Assembly (NCBI RefSeq): GCF_014837145.1
Contig: NZ_JACYFS010000001.1
Coordinates: 372,001 to 436,000 of the forward strand
DNA: 64,000 nt
Reading direction: 5' to 3'
From: Chryseobacterium caseinilyticum
GTDB lineage: Bacteria; Bacteroidota; Bacteroidia; Flavobacteriales; Weeksellaceae
Shown here: piece by piece, positions 53,251 through 61,496 of the stretch
Position numbering within the stretch: position 1 is the stretch's first letter
Layout: the number at the start of each line of letters is the position of its first letter
Position numbers and translations under genes: made by a program
Notes under the pieces: generated by a model
What the model saw: only the letters and a program-made list of their open reading frames with translations
Database searches by the model: none
Told to the model about the DNA's origin: nothing

Positions 53251-54027
53251 TTACCCTTTTATGGAATGGACAAAATCTATGGCGTCCTTCCTCCAATCTC
53301 TATTTTGTAAAAGGATGTTGACAAAGGCCGTTCCGATGATTCCGCCGTCTGCTTTTTCGGTGACGTTTTCAAAATCTTCTTTGGATTTAATTCCGAAACC
53401 GATCATAAAAGGGTTTTGTAAGGGAAGAGCATCAATTCTTGATAAATATTCTTCATTTTTTAGAACAGCATTTTCCTTTCCTGTTGTGGAAGATGAACTT
53501 ACCGCATACAGAAAGCCCGAACTTAAAGAATCCAGATACAGAATTCTTTCATCTGAAGTTTCCGGTGTAATCAGAAAGGTGAAATTTAAATTATATTTTT
53601 CTAAAATTTTCTGATAATTTTTTTCAAATTCAATAGGCGGAAGATCTGGAATAATCAATCCCGAAACTCCACTTGCAGCACATTCTCTACAAAAGTTTTC
53701 AAATCCAAAGCTCAAAACCGGATTGATGTAGCCCATCAAAATGACCGGAATTCTGATTTCAGTTTTAATAGATTTTAACTGTGAAAATAATTTCTCAATC
53801 GTCATTCCATTTTTCAAGGCGAGTTCATGCGCTTTCTGAATAACCGGTCCGTCAGCAACAGGATCAGAATAGGGCATCCCGATTTCCATCATATCTGCTC
53901 CCGAATCCTGAATGATTCGGATTATTTCTGCGGTATCTTCCAACTGCGGAATTCCTGCAGTGAAGTAGATGTTGAGGAGTTTGGGCTGGGTGATGGATGA
54001 TGGGTGTTGGGTGTTATGTTGGTTCAT
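53251..54027 (-). CDS. trpA: Tryptophan synthase alpha chain
   Basis: A 258-residue TIM barrel. Catalytic Glu is in MMEIGMPYSDPVADGP, catalytic Asp in IPDLPPIEF, and the phosphate-binding GFGIKSKED loop is intact. It cleaves indole-3-glycerol phosphate to indole for TrpB. The first 16 codons (MNQHNTQHPSSITQPK) are encoded by a heptamer array and form an unusual N-terminal extension rich in Q, H, N, P before the LLNIYFTAG start of the family. It is separated from trpB by a 259-bp repeat-rich gap. Confidence 0.95.
   Translation of the reverse strand: MNQHNTQHPSSITQPKLLNIYFTAGIPQLEDTAEIIRIIQDSGADMMEIGMPYSDPVADGPVIQKAHELALKNGMTIEKLFSQLKSIKTEIRIPVILMGYINPVLSFGFENFCRECAASGVSGLIIPDLPPIEFEKNYQKILEKYNLNFTFLITPETSDERILYLDSLSSGFLYAVSSSSTTGKENAVLKNEEYLSRIDALPLQNPFMIGFGIKSKEDFENVTEKADGGIIGTAFVNILLQNRDWRKDAIDFVHSIKG
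53982..54026 (-). repeat. Heptamer array inside the start of trpA
   Basis: Read on the coding strand the units are AACATAA, CACCCAA, CACCCAT, CATCCAT, CACCCAG, then CCCAAAC. The array begins within the second and third codons of trpA. Confidence 0.75.
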
Positions 54028-54070
54028 TTTTGATTTTTTTGGTTTTTAAGGATATTTATTCCTTTGTTTT

Positions 54071-54222
54071 ATAGGATTTCATCCTATCCTTTGCTAAGAC
54101 GTCACGTTGGGACTTTTGATGGGGGATTATAGTTTGGTTTGAGTCGTTCCGTTTCGTTTATGTTTAATAGGATTATGCCCTATTCTTTAGTAAGTCGTCC
54201 ATTTGGGGCATAAGAGATAGGT
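54071..54222. repeat. REP-like element, two diverged copies, in trpB-trpA gap
   Basis: Copy A starts ATAGGATTTCATCCTAT (54071), copy B ATAGGATTATGCCCTAT (54167). Each continues TTTGCTAAGACGTC- or TTTAGTAAGTCGTC-like, then a TTGGG/TTGGGG box. Each begins with a dyad (ATAGGAT/ATCCTAT). No gene seen; transcription must cross both. Confidence 0.65.
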
Positions 54223-54234
54223 GTTTTTATAGAG

Positions 54235-54290
54235 ACATCAAACATCAAACATCAAACATCAAACACCCAGCATCAGACATCCAGTATCAA
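54235..54290. repeat. Heptamer array at the trpB stop codon
   Basis: On the plus strand: ACATCAA repeated four times, then ACACCCA, GCATCAG, ACATCCA, GTATCAA. It directly abuts and slightly overlaps the trpB stop codon. Orientation is opposite to the arrays inside trpA and trpG relative to transcription. Confidence 0.88.
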
Positions 54291-55471
54291 TCCAGCTCCC
54301 TCAAATACGTTTCCATATCTTTATCGCCGCGGCCACTGAGGCAGATAACAACCACATCATTTTCGGTAAATCTCTTTTTATTTAAAACTGCCAACGCGTG
54401 GGCACTTTCCAATGCGGGGATAATTCCCTCCAGTTTTGTCAGTTCAAATGCCGAAACCAAAGCCTCATCGTCATTAATGCTGAAAAATTCTGCGCGGTTT
54501 TCTTTAAACAAATGCGCATGGAAGGGCCCAATTCCAGGATAATCCAAACCGGCAGAGATGGAATGAGGCTCGATAACCTGACCGTCATTGGTCTGCATAA
54601 CCAGACTTTTACTTCCGTGCAAAACACCCAGCGTTCCCAAAAAAGTAGTAGCAGCAGATTTTCCTGAGTCAATCCCGAAACCACCTGCCTCTGCGGCAAT
54701 GATTTTCACATTTTCTTCCTCCACAAAATGGTAGAAGGTCCCTGCCGCATTGCTTCCTCCACCAACACAGGCAATCACATAGTCAGGATTTTCTCTGCCG
54801 ATCTGTTCATAAAGTTGTTCCTTAATTTCTTTTGAAATCACAGATTGAAATCTCGCCACCAAATCCGGGAAAGGGTGCGGTCCAACGACACTTCCAATCA
54901 CGTAATGTGTTGTGGTGGAGTTGTTAATCCAATCCCTTAATGCTTCATTCACAGCATCTTTCAGCGTTTTTGAACCAGACGTTGCAGGAATAACGGTTGC
55001 TCCCAACATTTTCATTCTTCCGACATTAGGAGCCTGTCTCGCAATATCGACTTCGCCCATGTAGACAATACATTCTAAGTTTAGCAATGCACACGCCGTA
55101 GCAGTTGCCACACCGTGCTGTCCCGCACCTGTTTCTGCGATAATTCTACGTTTTCCAAGTCGTTTTGCCAGTAAAACCTGTCCTAAAGCATTATTGATTT
55201 TGTGCGCTCCCGTATGATTGAGATCTTCTCTTTTAAGATAGACTTTAGTTTTATATTTTTCACTCAAATTTTTCGCAAAATAGAGTGGAGTAGCACGTCC
55301 GACATAATTTTTCAGCAGATCCTGATACTCATTTTGAAATTCTTCGGACTCTATGATTTCAAGATAATTTTTCTGCAGTTCTTCAACATTTGGAAACAGC
55401 ATTTCGGGGACAAATGCACCGCCGAATTCTCCGTAATATCCGTTTTGGTCTGGGTTTTTATAATTTTTCAT
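54287..55471 (-). CDS. trpB: Tryptophan synthase beta chain
   Basis: A 394-residue PLP enzyme. The Lys of the Schiff base is in [15 protein letters not shown], the phosphate loop is GGGSNAAG, and the catalytic Glu lies in [13 protein letters not shown]. It condenses indole with serine to give tryptophan. Its start overlaps the end of trpF by 14 bp. Full length, not altered. Confidence 0.97.
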   Translation of the reverse strand: MKNYKNPDQNGYYGEFGGAFVPEMLFPNVEELQKNYLEIIESEEFQNEYQDLLKNYVGRATPLYFAKNLSEKYKTKVYLKREDLNHTGAHKINNALGQVLLAKRLGKRRIIAETGAGQHGVATATACALLNLECIVYMGEVDIARQAPNVGRMKMLGATVIPATSGSKTLKDAVNEALRDWINNSTTTHYVIGSVVGPHPFPDLVARFQSVISKEIKEQLYEQIGRENPDYVIACVGGGSNAAGTFYHFVEEENVKIIAAEAGGFGIDSGKSAATTFLGTLGVLHGSKSLVMQTNDGQVIEPHSISAGLDYPGIGPFHAHLFKENRAEFFSINDDEALVSAFELTKLEGIIPALESAHALAVLNKKRFTENDVVVICLSGRGDKDMETYLRELD

Positions 55472-56126
55472 ATAATTTTTTTATTTTTTCTAAATCTTTC
55501 ACCCCCGCCTCAATTTCAAATTTTGAATTGATATCCAGTGCAAAAGGTTTTTGTTTTAAATTTTTGATATCATCAACATTTTCCAGGGAAATTCCGCCAC
55601 TTAGAAAATAGGGAAGTGGGACTTTAATTTCGTTCAGAATGTTCCAGTCAAATGTTTTTCCTGTTCCGCCAAAGGCTTTTGAATCGGTGTCGAACAGAAG
55701 ATTTGAGATTTGAGATTTGAGGTTTGCGATTTTTTCTACTTCGATTACTGCTTCAGACTTCATATTTCCAACCCGGATTACTTTTATAATTTTTATAGTT
55801 TCACTTAAATTCTGCCTCAATCTTAAAACATATTCCTCATTTTCGTCGCCGTGAAGCTGGATGAAATTTAAATCTGCTTTTTCTGAAATTCCAACAATTT
55901 TTTCGACAGTTTCATTCACAAAAACTCCAACTTTTCCCTGATGATTTATTTTTGAAATCTCATCTAAACTCAAATGATTCAAAACAAATCTTGACGATTT
56001 TTCGTAAAAAATAAAACCTAAAAAATCAATTTTTAATGCCACTAATTCATTGATTTGGTTGAGTTGGGTCAATCCGCAGACTTTAACATGCGGTTGGCGG
56101 TTGGCTTCTTGCTGTTGGCTTTCCAT
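55458..56126 (-). CDS. trpF: Phosphoribosylanthranilate isomerase
   Basis: A 222-residue TIM barrel starting at ATG 56126. The family core starts at [17 protein letters not shown] with the catalytic Cys; [12 protein letters not shown] and the C-terminal [12 protein letters not shown] phosphate loop follow, with the catalytic Asp in LLFDTDSK. Its N-terminal [12 protein letters not shown] segment is encoded by heptamer units and is not family-like. Overlaps trpB by 14 bp. Confidence 0.94.
   Translation of the reverse strand: MESQQQEANRQPHVKVCGLTQLNQINELVALKIDFLGFIFYEKSSRFVLNHLSLDEISKINHQGKVGVFVNETVEKIVGISEKADLNFIQLHGDENEEYVLRLRQNLSETIKIIKVIRVGNMKSEAVIEVEKIANLKSQISNLLFDTDSKAFGGTGKTFDWNILNEIKVPLPYFLSGGISLENVDDIKNLKQKPFALDINSKFEIEAGVKDLEKIKKLYEKL
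56090..56122 (-). repeat. Heptamer array inside the start of trpF
   Basis: On the coding strand: AAAGCCA, ACAGCAA, GAAGCCA, ACCGCCA, ACCGCAT. It starts two codons after the ATG and encodes the Q/N/P-rich N-terminus. Confidence 0.65.
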
Positions 56127-56147
56127 TATTGGTAGATTGTTAGATTT

Positions 56148-56927
56148 TTACACTGCTACATTAGAAATAAATTCCGCGAATTTATTTCCAGGTTTTTCAT
56201 CTTTCATAAAATATTCGCCCATCAGAAACCCGTCGAAGCCTTTTTCTTTCAGAAAATTAAAATCTTCTTCACTGTAAATGCCGCTTTCCGCGATGGATAA
56301 AGTCTTTTCCGGAAGCTGATTTTTCAGATGAACTGAATGTTGTAAATCCACCTTGAAATCTTTTAAATTTCTGTTGTTAATGCCTATGAAATCAACGTTT
56401 TTATCAATGTGTAGAAGTTCTTCTAAAGTGTGAATCTCGAGTAAAACTTCCAGATCTAAACTGTGCGCCAATTCAGTAAATTCTGAAACCTGATTCGGCG
56501 AAAGACAGGCTGCAATGAGCAAAATTACGTCAGCGCCCATCGATTTTGCTTCGTAAAACTGATATTCATCAATCATAAAATCTTTTCTTAAGATCGGAAT
56601 GTTGATGTAGTTTCTGACATTGACTATATCTTCAATACTCCCACCGAAAAAATCTGTATCCGTTAAAATCGATACCGCACTCGCTCCAAGTTTTTCATAA
56701 GCAGACGCAATTTCCAAAGGAGAGACTTTATTGTTGATGATTCCTTTTGATGGAGATTGCCTTTTAAATTCAGCGATAATTCCGGATTTTGACTGTAATG
56801 ATTCTTTCAACGATAATGTTTTTCTGTTGAAAAATTCTGAATCCTTTAACTGCTGCAATGAAATTCTGGATTTTGAATCTGCTATTTCCTGCTTTTTTCT
56901 TGCAATGATTTTATCTAAGATATTCAT
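56148..56927 (-). CDS. trpC: Indole-3-glycerol phosphate synthase
   Basis: A 259-residue TIM barrel starting at ATG 56927 (MNILDKIIARKKQEI); a longer frame upstream lacks family similarity. The signature is AEFKRQSPSKG with the catalytic Lys, then ILRKDFMIDEYQ, FIGINNRNLKDF and IAESGIYSEEDF. Full length and intact. Separated from trpD by 249 bp containing a REP-like element. Confidence 0.95.
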   Translation of the reverse strand: MNILDKIIARKKQEIADSKSRISLQQLKDSEFFNRKTLSLKESLQSKSGIIAEFKRQSPSKGIINNKVSPLEIASAYEKLGASAVSILTDTDFFGGSIEDIVNVRNYINIPILRKDFMIDEYQFYEAKSMGADVILLIAACLSPNQVSEFTELAHSLDLEVLLEIHTLEELLHIDKNVDFIGINNRNLKDFKVDLQHSVHLKNQLPEKTLSIAESGIYSEEDFNFLKEKGFDGFLMGEYFMKDEKPGNKFAEFISNVAV

Positions 56928-57047
56928 GTTGTTTATTTTTTTAACCACTATGGACACACGTTTTTCGCAAGGAACACAAGGTTTTGTGGATGTTGTTACT
57001 TTAATTTTTAACTAAATTTTCTACGTATAAAAACTTTGCGACCCGGC

Positions 57048-57126
57048 TTTAGCGGAAATCCTTTTTTTTGCGGTGTAAAAAGCCTGGCAAAAAAAGATTG
57101 GGAGCGGAAGACGGAAATTGTCGCCC
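57048..57126. repeat. REP-like element in trpD-trpC gap
   Basis: GCGACCCGGCTTTAGCGGAA at the left, GGGAGCGGAAGACGGAAATTG then TCGCCC at the right, T8 and A7 runs in the middle; same family as 51436-51540. It lies within the trp transcript. Confidence 0.82.
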
Positions 57127-57176
57127 TAAAAAATTATAAAATTAACTTTCGGGGAAGTCTATTTGTGGATTAAAAA

Positions 57177-58166
57177 TTAGTTTTTGATCAAATTGTTGAA
57201 ACTAATCAGGGCTTTTCCACTTTCTAAACTTTCTTGCGCCAACAAACGACAATCAGAATATGAACCCCATTTTTTTGTGTGATACAGCGCAACTGCAGCG
57301 TTCGCCACAACAACTGCATTCTGATCTGCCGAACCATTTCCTTCCAGAATATTTTTGAACAGTTCCGCAGATTCCTGAATGGTTGAGCCACCAGCAATAT
57401 TTTGAGGATCGACAGGGTTGAAACCTAAATCTTTAGATGAATAAATTTCTTCACCATCTTTCGTAATGATCTTGCTGTCACCGATCAGGCTGATTTCGTC
57501 GTAACCGTCCAATCCGTGCACCAGAATAAAGTCGCGACTGTCTTTCTGAAGCAGATACTGATAAATTCTTGCAATCTCGAGGTTGTAAACACCAATCACT
57601 GAAAACTGTGTATTTGCGGGATTAACCAACGGACCGAGCAGGTTGAAAAACGTACGCAGACCCAAAGATTTTCTCAGAGCGCCCACAGATTGCAATGCCG
57701 GATGAAAATAAGGAGCGTGCAGAAAACAGATGTTTGCTTTTTCAAGATCCTGATTGAGTTCTTCAGATGTTTTTTTGAACTGATATCCCAGCGCTTCCAA
57801 AACATTTGACGAACCCGTAATGGCTGAGGCTCCGTAATTTCCGTGTTTGGTCACCTTCTGTCCGGCTCCGGCAACCACAAAACTCGCCAAAGTGGATATG
57901 TTGATGGTGTTTTTTCCGTCGCCTCCGGTTCCTACGATGTCGATCGTGTTTTCTGCTTCGATGCTTACTTCAACGGCCATGGTAAGTAGAGCCTGTCTGA
58001 AACCTTCCAGTTCTTCCAAAGTGATATTCCGCATCAGAAAAATACTGATGAAAGCGGTAACTTCAGTTGCATTGAATTTATTTTGAGCAATTTCAATCAT
58101 AATCGCTTTTGCTTCCGATTTTGATAAGGTGTGATGATTGAAAAGGTATTCTAATATTTCTTTCAT
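57177..58166 (-). CDS. trpD: Anthranilate phosphoribosyltransferase
   Basis: A 329-residue enzyme. GTGGDGKNTINIST binds PRPP, KHGNYGASAITGSSN is the second conserved loop, and LLGPLVNPANTQF the third. It adds phosphoribosyl to anthranilate. Start codon overlaps the stop of the EEP-domain gene by 4 bp. Confidence 0.96.
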   Translation of the reverse strand: MKEILEYLFNHHTLSKSEAKAIMIEIAQNKFNATEVTAFISIFLMRNITLEELEGFRQALLTMAVEVSIEAENTIDIVGTGGDGKNTINISTLASFVVAGAGQKVTKHGNYGASAITGSSNVLEALGYQFKKTSEELNQDLEKANICFLHAPYFHPALQSVGALRKSLGLRTFFNLLGPLVNPANTQFSVIGVYNLEIARIYQYLLQKDSRDFILVHGLDGYDEISLIGDSKIITKDGEEIYSSKDLGFNPVDPQNIAGGSTIQESAELFKNILEGNGSADQNAVVVANAAVALYHTKKWGSYSDCRLLAQESLESGKALISFNNLIKN

Positions 58167-58846
58167 AATGGTTGAATTTTTTTTGAAATTTCACAGACAA
58201 TCAGATTGTGATCTGATAATTTTCTGTCGGTATCAATCATGTTTGTGGTGTAAATTTTATCCTTCAAAAACTCTTTATTAATGACGGTATGGATGGCGCT
58301 GTCCTTATTTTTTTCTGTAATTATTTCTAAATTCTGAGTACTGAAAAATTCTTTAGTTTCTTCAATGACTTTTATACTTGGATATTTCCAGCCTGAGAAT
58401 GAAATATTAAAGTCTCCTGAAAAACAAATATTTCCTTTTAAATTCTCAATGTCTTTTTTCTGTTTTTCCAAATCATTTTCGAAATGAAAACCTTTTCCTC
58501 CGAAACTTCCAATAATGCTCCCGTAAATCACCAATTCTCCAAAATCTGTTTCCACTGAGCCGCAAACAGTTGTGAAGGAATTATAAGTTGAGATCTGATT
58601 TCTGAACGGAAATTTTGAGTAAATACTGACTCTGTTTTCACCTTCAAAATAATTTTGATTATCGTAAAAAGAAGGAAGGGAATCGGTGTGAAGTGCGAAA
58701 TATTCATTTCCAAAATCAATACAACGGTTCGTTTCTGTCACGATGATGATGTCCGCACTTTCATGTTTTACCATATCGTGAATCAGATTTATTTTTGCCA
58801 ATTGATTTTTCTTCGGCCGTTCCAAATTCCAGGTTAAAATTTTCAT
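58163..58846 (-). CDS. Endonuclease/exonuclease/phosphatase-family protein inside the trp operon
   Basis: A 227-residue EEP domain. It has WNLERPKKNQ at residue 5, the metal-binding Glu in IVTETNRCID, ICFSGDFNISF and the C-terminal SDHNLIVCEI, i.e. the residues expected for a metal-dependent phosphoesterase. No signal peptide, so cytoplasmic. It is not part of any known tryptophan pathway. The 10-bp gap from trpG and 4-bp overlap with trpD show that it is co-transcribed and probably co-translated. Confidence 0.85.
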   Translation of the reverse strand: MKILTWNLERPKKNQLAKINLIHDMVKHESADIIIVTETNRCIDFGNEYFALHTDSLPSFYDNQNYFEGENRVSIYSKFPFRNQISTYNSFTTVCGSVETDFGELVIYGSIIGSFGGKGFHFENDLEKQKKDIENLKGNICFSGDFNISFSGWKYPSIKVIEETKEFFSTQNLEIITEKNKDSAIHTVINKEFLKDKIYTTNMIDTDRKLSDHNLIVCEISKKIQPL

Positions 58847-58856
58847 TTTTTTAAAT

Positions 58857-59465
58857 TTAATTCAACAGAAAATTCCTGATAATCTGTTCTCCATCCGGTG
58901 TCAGAATACTTTCTGGATGAAACTGAACGCCGTGAACATCATAATTTCTGTGTTGCAAGGCCATGATCATTCCGTAGTTATCGGTCGCCGTGATTTCCAG
59001 TTCTGATGGGAAATTTTCGGGATTGACTGCCCAGCTGTGGTAGCGCCCAACTTCAATTTCTTCGGGTAAATCTCGGAACAATTTTACATTTTCTCTCACA
59101 GTTTTGGAAGATGTTGCTACGCCGTGAAAAATTTCTGTCAGATTGATTAAATTTCCGCCGAAAGCTTCTGCAATTGCCTGTTGACCGAGACAAACTCCGA
59201 GAATACTTTTTGTTGGTGCGTATTTTTTAATTAAATCCAATAAAATTCCGGCTTCTTTAGGAATTCCGGGACCTGGTGAAAGGATTATTTTGTCGTATTT
59301 TTCGACTTCTTCCAGTGAAATCTCATCGTTTCGGTACACGTCAACTTTTTGATTTGAAATTCGCTCAATCATCTGAACGAGGTTGTAGGTAAAGCTGTCG
59401 TAGTTATCGAAGACCAATATTTTGGTTGTTGTTTGATGGTTGTTGTTTGATGGTATATTTGTCAT
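58857..59465 (-). CDS. trpG: Anthranilate synthase component II (glutamine amidotransferase)
   Basis: A 202-residue class I amidotransferase. Cys nucleophile in GVCLGQQAIAEAFGG, His and Glu in VQFHPESILTPDG. Starts at ATG 59465. The N-terminal NNNHQTTT before the conserved KILVFDNYDSF is encoded by a heptamer (14-bp) repeat. Located 15 bp after trpE. Supplies ammonia for TrpE. Confidence 0.95.
   Translation of the reverse strand: MTNIPSNNNHQTTTKILVFDNYDSFTYNLVQMIERISNQKVDVYRNDEISLEEVEKYDKIILSPGPGIPKEAGILLDLIKKYAPTKSILGVCLGQQAIAEAFGGNLINLTEIFHGVATSSKTVRENVKLFRDLPEEIEVGRYHSWAVNPENFPSELEITATDNYGMIMALQHRNYDVHGVQFHPESILTPDGEQIIRNFLLN
59424..59454 (-). repeat. Heptamer array inside the start of trpG
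   Basis: On the coding strand the order is CATCAAA, CAACAAC, CATCAAA, CAACAAC, i.e. a 14-bp unit repeated exactly, within codons 5-14. Confidence 0.85.
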
Positions 59466-59480
59466 TTTGTTTTATAATAA

Positions 59481-60905
59481 TTAATTAACAACTAATTTCT
59501 CCGCCTTCTCTACCGCTTTTTTCAAGGCGTTGAGTTTGTTATTCACCTCCTGAAGTTCGTTTTCGGGAATTGATTTTGCAACCAATCCAGCTCCGGCCTG
59601 ATAAAATAATGTATTGTTTTTGCTCAGAAACGTTCTGATCATAATCGCCTGATTGCAGTCACCGTTCAAACCGACCATCCCGATGCAGCCACCGTAATAA
59701 CCGCGGGAATCTTTTTCATATTCGTTGATGAGCTGAAGTGCTTTGTATTTCGGTGCTCCGCTTAAAGTTCCCTGCGGAAAAGTGGCAGAAACAATGTCGA
59801 AAGGATTTGTATTTTCTTCAAGTTCCGCCGTCACTTCGCTGACCATGTGAATGACGTGGGAAAAAAGCTGAATTTCTTTCAGTTTGGTCACGGTTACATT
59901 TTTCCCCATTTTGCCTAGGTCGTTTCTGGCTAAATCTACCAACATCGTATGTTCGGCATTCTCTTTCGGATCTTTTTTTAAGGCTTCCGCAGACTGCAGA
60001 TCGGTTTCAAAATCTCCGCTTCTTTTGAATGTTCCGGCAATGGGATGGATAATGGCTTTTCTGCTTTTAATAATCAACTGACTTTCAGGACTTGATCCGA
60101 ATAATTTATAGTCTCCGTAGTCGAAAAAGAATAAATAGGGAGACGGATTGATATTCCTCAAAGCACGGTAAACATTAAATTCATCGCCTTTAAATTTCTG
60201 TTCAAATCTTCTGCTCAAAACCAACTGAAAAACATCACCTCGCATACAGTGTTTCTGCGCTTTTCCCACCAGTTCCAGATATTCTTCATCAGTAAGATTC
60301 GAAGTTTCAAAACCATCTTTTTCGAAAGGATAAACAAGAGCGTTTTTATTTTTAATTAAGTCCTGCAGCAGGCGCATTTCAGATTTTACACCGTCGATCT
60401 GATTTTCAATAAAGTGCATTTCATCATTAAAGTGGTTGATGGCAATCACGTACTGATACAGTCTGTAACGCAAGATCGGTATTTCGACTTCTTGGCTTTG
60501 AGGCTTAAACCTGATGTTTTCAAAAAGCGGAACGGCTTCAAAACTAGTATATCCAAAAAGACTCTGTGCCGTTTCTTCAATAGAATCATTTGTTTTTTCA
60601 CAGATGAACGTTTTTGAAAATTGATTCAGTAAATCTGTCACTTTGATATTCTCCAAAGGCTTTTTCTCGGGACTTTCATTGGGGAATTTTACTTCAAACT
60701 CGTGAAGATTTTTAATTTCAATTCCCGCAATCGCATTGACGGCAATAAAAGAAAAATTGTTGTCGATATTCTTGCTGTCTGAACTTTCCAAAAGAATAGT
60801 GTCGCGGAATTTATCTCTGATCTGAAGATAAATATTCATCGGGGTTTGCAGATCTCCCAATGTCTTTTTTGAGGTGGTTTTTATATTGATTTTATTGGTA
60901 AACAT
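59481..60905 (-). CDS. trpE: Anthranilate synthase component I
   Basis: A 474-residue chorismate-utilising enzyme. The feedback-inhibition LLES motif is present near residue 39. Chorismate domain motifs: FQLVLSRRFEQ, NPSPYLFFFDYG, PIAGTFKRSGD, FPQGTLSGAPKYKALQLI, and YYGGCIGMVG. Full length. First enzyme gene of the operon, 91 bp after the leader peptide stop and 26 bp after the terminator T-run. Confidence 0.96.
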   Translation of the reverse strand: MFTNKINIKTTSKKTLGDLQTPMNIYLQIRDKFRDTILLESSDSKNIDNNFSFIAVNAIAGIEIKNLHEFEVKFPNESPEKKPLENIKVTDLLNQFSKTFICEKTNDSIEETAQSLFGYTSFEAVPLFENIRFKPQSQEVEIPILRYRLYQYVIAINHFNDEMHFIENQIDGVKSEMRLLQDLIKNKNALVYPFEKDGFETSNLTDEEYLELVGKAQKHCMRGDVFQLVLSRRFEQKFKGDEFNVYRALRNINPSPYLFFFDYGDYKLFGSSPESQLIIKSRKAIIHPIAGTFKRSGDFETDLQSAEALKKDPKENAEHTMLVDLARNDLGKMGKNVTVTKLKEIQLFSHVIHMVSEVTAELEENTNPFDIVSATFPQGTLSGAPKYKALQLINEYEKDSRGYYGGCIGMVGLNGDCNQAIMIRTFLSKNNTLFYQAGAGLVAKSIPENELQEVNNKLNALKKAVEKAEKLVVN

Positions 60906-60931
60906 TTAATAAATTTTTAAATAATTGACAT

Positions 60932-60963
60932 AAAAAAAGACTTTAACGCAATCGTCAAAGTCT
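60932..60963 (-). terminator. trp attenuator terminator
   Basis: On the minus strand AGACTTTGACG pairs with CGTTAAAGTCT (11 bp, one G-U) around ATTG and is followed by seven T. It lies between trpL and trpE. The 5-prime arm can instead pair with CGTCGGGTCT in the trpL coding region (61019-61028) with one bulge, which would prevent termination. Confidence 0.88.
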
Positions 60964-60996
60964 CTGTATGTTTTCTATAATATTCCTGCTGTAAAA

Positions 60997-61074
60997 TTAA
61001 CAACACGACAATAGCATCAGACCCGACGAAGAGTTTGATTGCCACCACCAATTTTTGTTAACTGAATTAATCAT
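60997..61074 (-). CDS. trpL: trp operon leader peptide with three consecutive Trp codons
   Basis: A 25-codon frame, MINSVNKNWWWQSNSSSGLM then LLSCC and TAA. Trp is the rarest residue, and three TGG codons in a row directly upstream of a trp operon is the hallmark of a ribosome-sensed attenuator. When Trp-tRNA is scarce the ribosome should stall on codons 9-11, cover GGCAATCA which otherwise pairs with TGATGC (61013-61018), and leave CGTCGGGTCT free to pair with the terminator arm. No RBS is seen. A TACATTTG -7 box ends 5 nt before the ATG, so the mRNA may be leaderless. Confidence 0.85.
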   Translation of the reverse strand: MINSVNKNWWWQSNSSSGLMLLSCC

Positions 61075-61078
61075 AGGA

Positions 61079-61086
61079 CAAATGTA
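61079..61086 (-). promoter_or_regulatory. -7 box (TACATTTG) of the trp operon
   Basis: TAnnTTTG match whose last base is 5 nt from the trpL ATG. It is the only such box I see upstream of trpL. No good -33 TTG at the right distance. Confidence 0.5.
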
Positions 61087-61201
61087 GAACTTTTTTTAAT
61101 ATCAGAAATAAAAAATATGAAAAAGTGAATTTATTTTGCGTTGAATCAGTTTAAATATGATTTAAAAACCTTTAATTCTCGTGTTTCAATAATTATTTTT
61201 A

Positions 61202-61209
61202 TATTTTTG
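61202..61209 (+). promoter_or_regulatory. -7 box (TATTTTTG) for the lipoprotein-cytochrome pair
   Basis: TAnnTTTG match 71 bp before the ATG at 61281. The rest of the 375-bp gap holds the divergent trp leader. Confidence 0.4.
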
Positions 61210-61280
61210 TGACCGAAAATAACAACGGATGAAGTCACCAACTGATTTCATTTAAAATTAGAAAAATAAAAAATATTCAT

Positions 61281-61496
61281 ATGAAAAAAGTATTAGCAAT
61301 CGTATTTATCGGAGGTTTAGTAATGGCAAGCTGCTCAAAAAAGACAGATCATTCTTTACAGGACAGCAACACGATGTTGGAAGAACCGGAAGTAAAAACA
61401 GCACCTGCTGATTCTACAGCTAAGACCGAAACAGCAGCTGCTGCAGCTATTCCTGCGCCGTCACCATCTACAGATTCTACAGGAACAAACAAATAA
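61281..61496 (+). CDS. Small hypothetical lipoprotein
   Basis: 71 residues with lipobox MASC (Cys18). The mature part is a low-complexity Ala/Pro/Ser/Thr chain with acidic start (LEEPEVKTAPADSTAKTETA). No fold is expected. The stop shares its last base with the start of the cytochrome gene, so it is co-translated with it; a periplasmic tether or spacer role is possible. Confidence 0.65.
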   Translation: MKKVLAIVFIGGLVMASCSKKTDHSLQDSNTMLEEPEVKTAPADSTAKTETAAAAAIPAPSPSTDSTGTNK

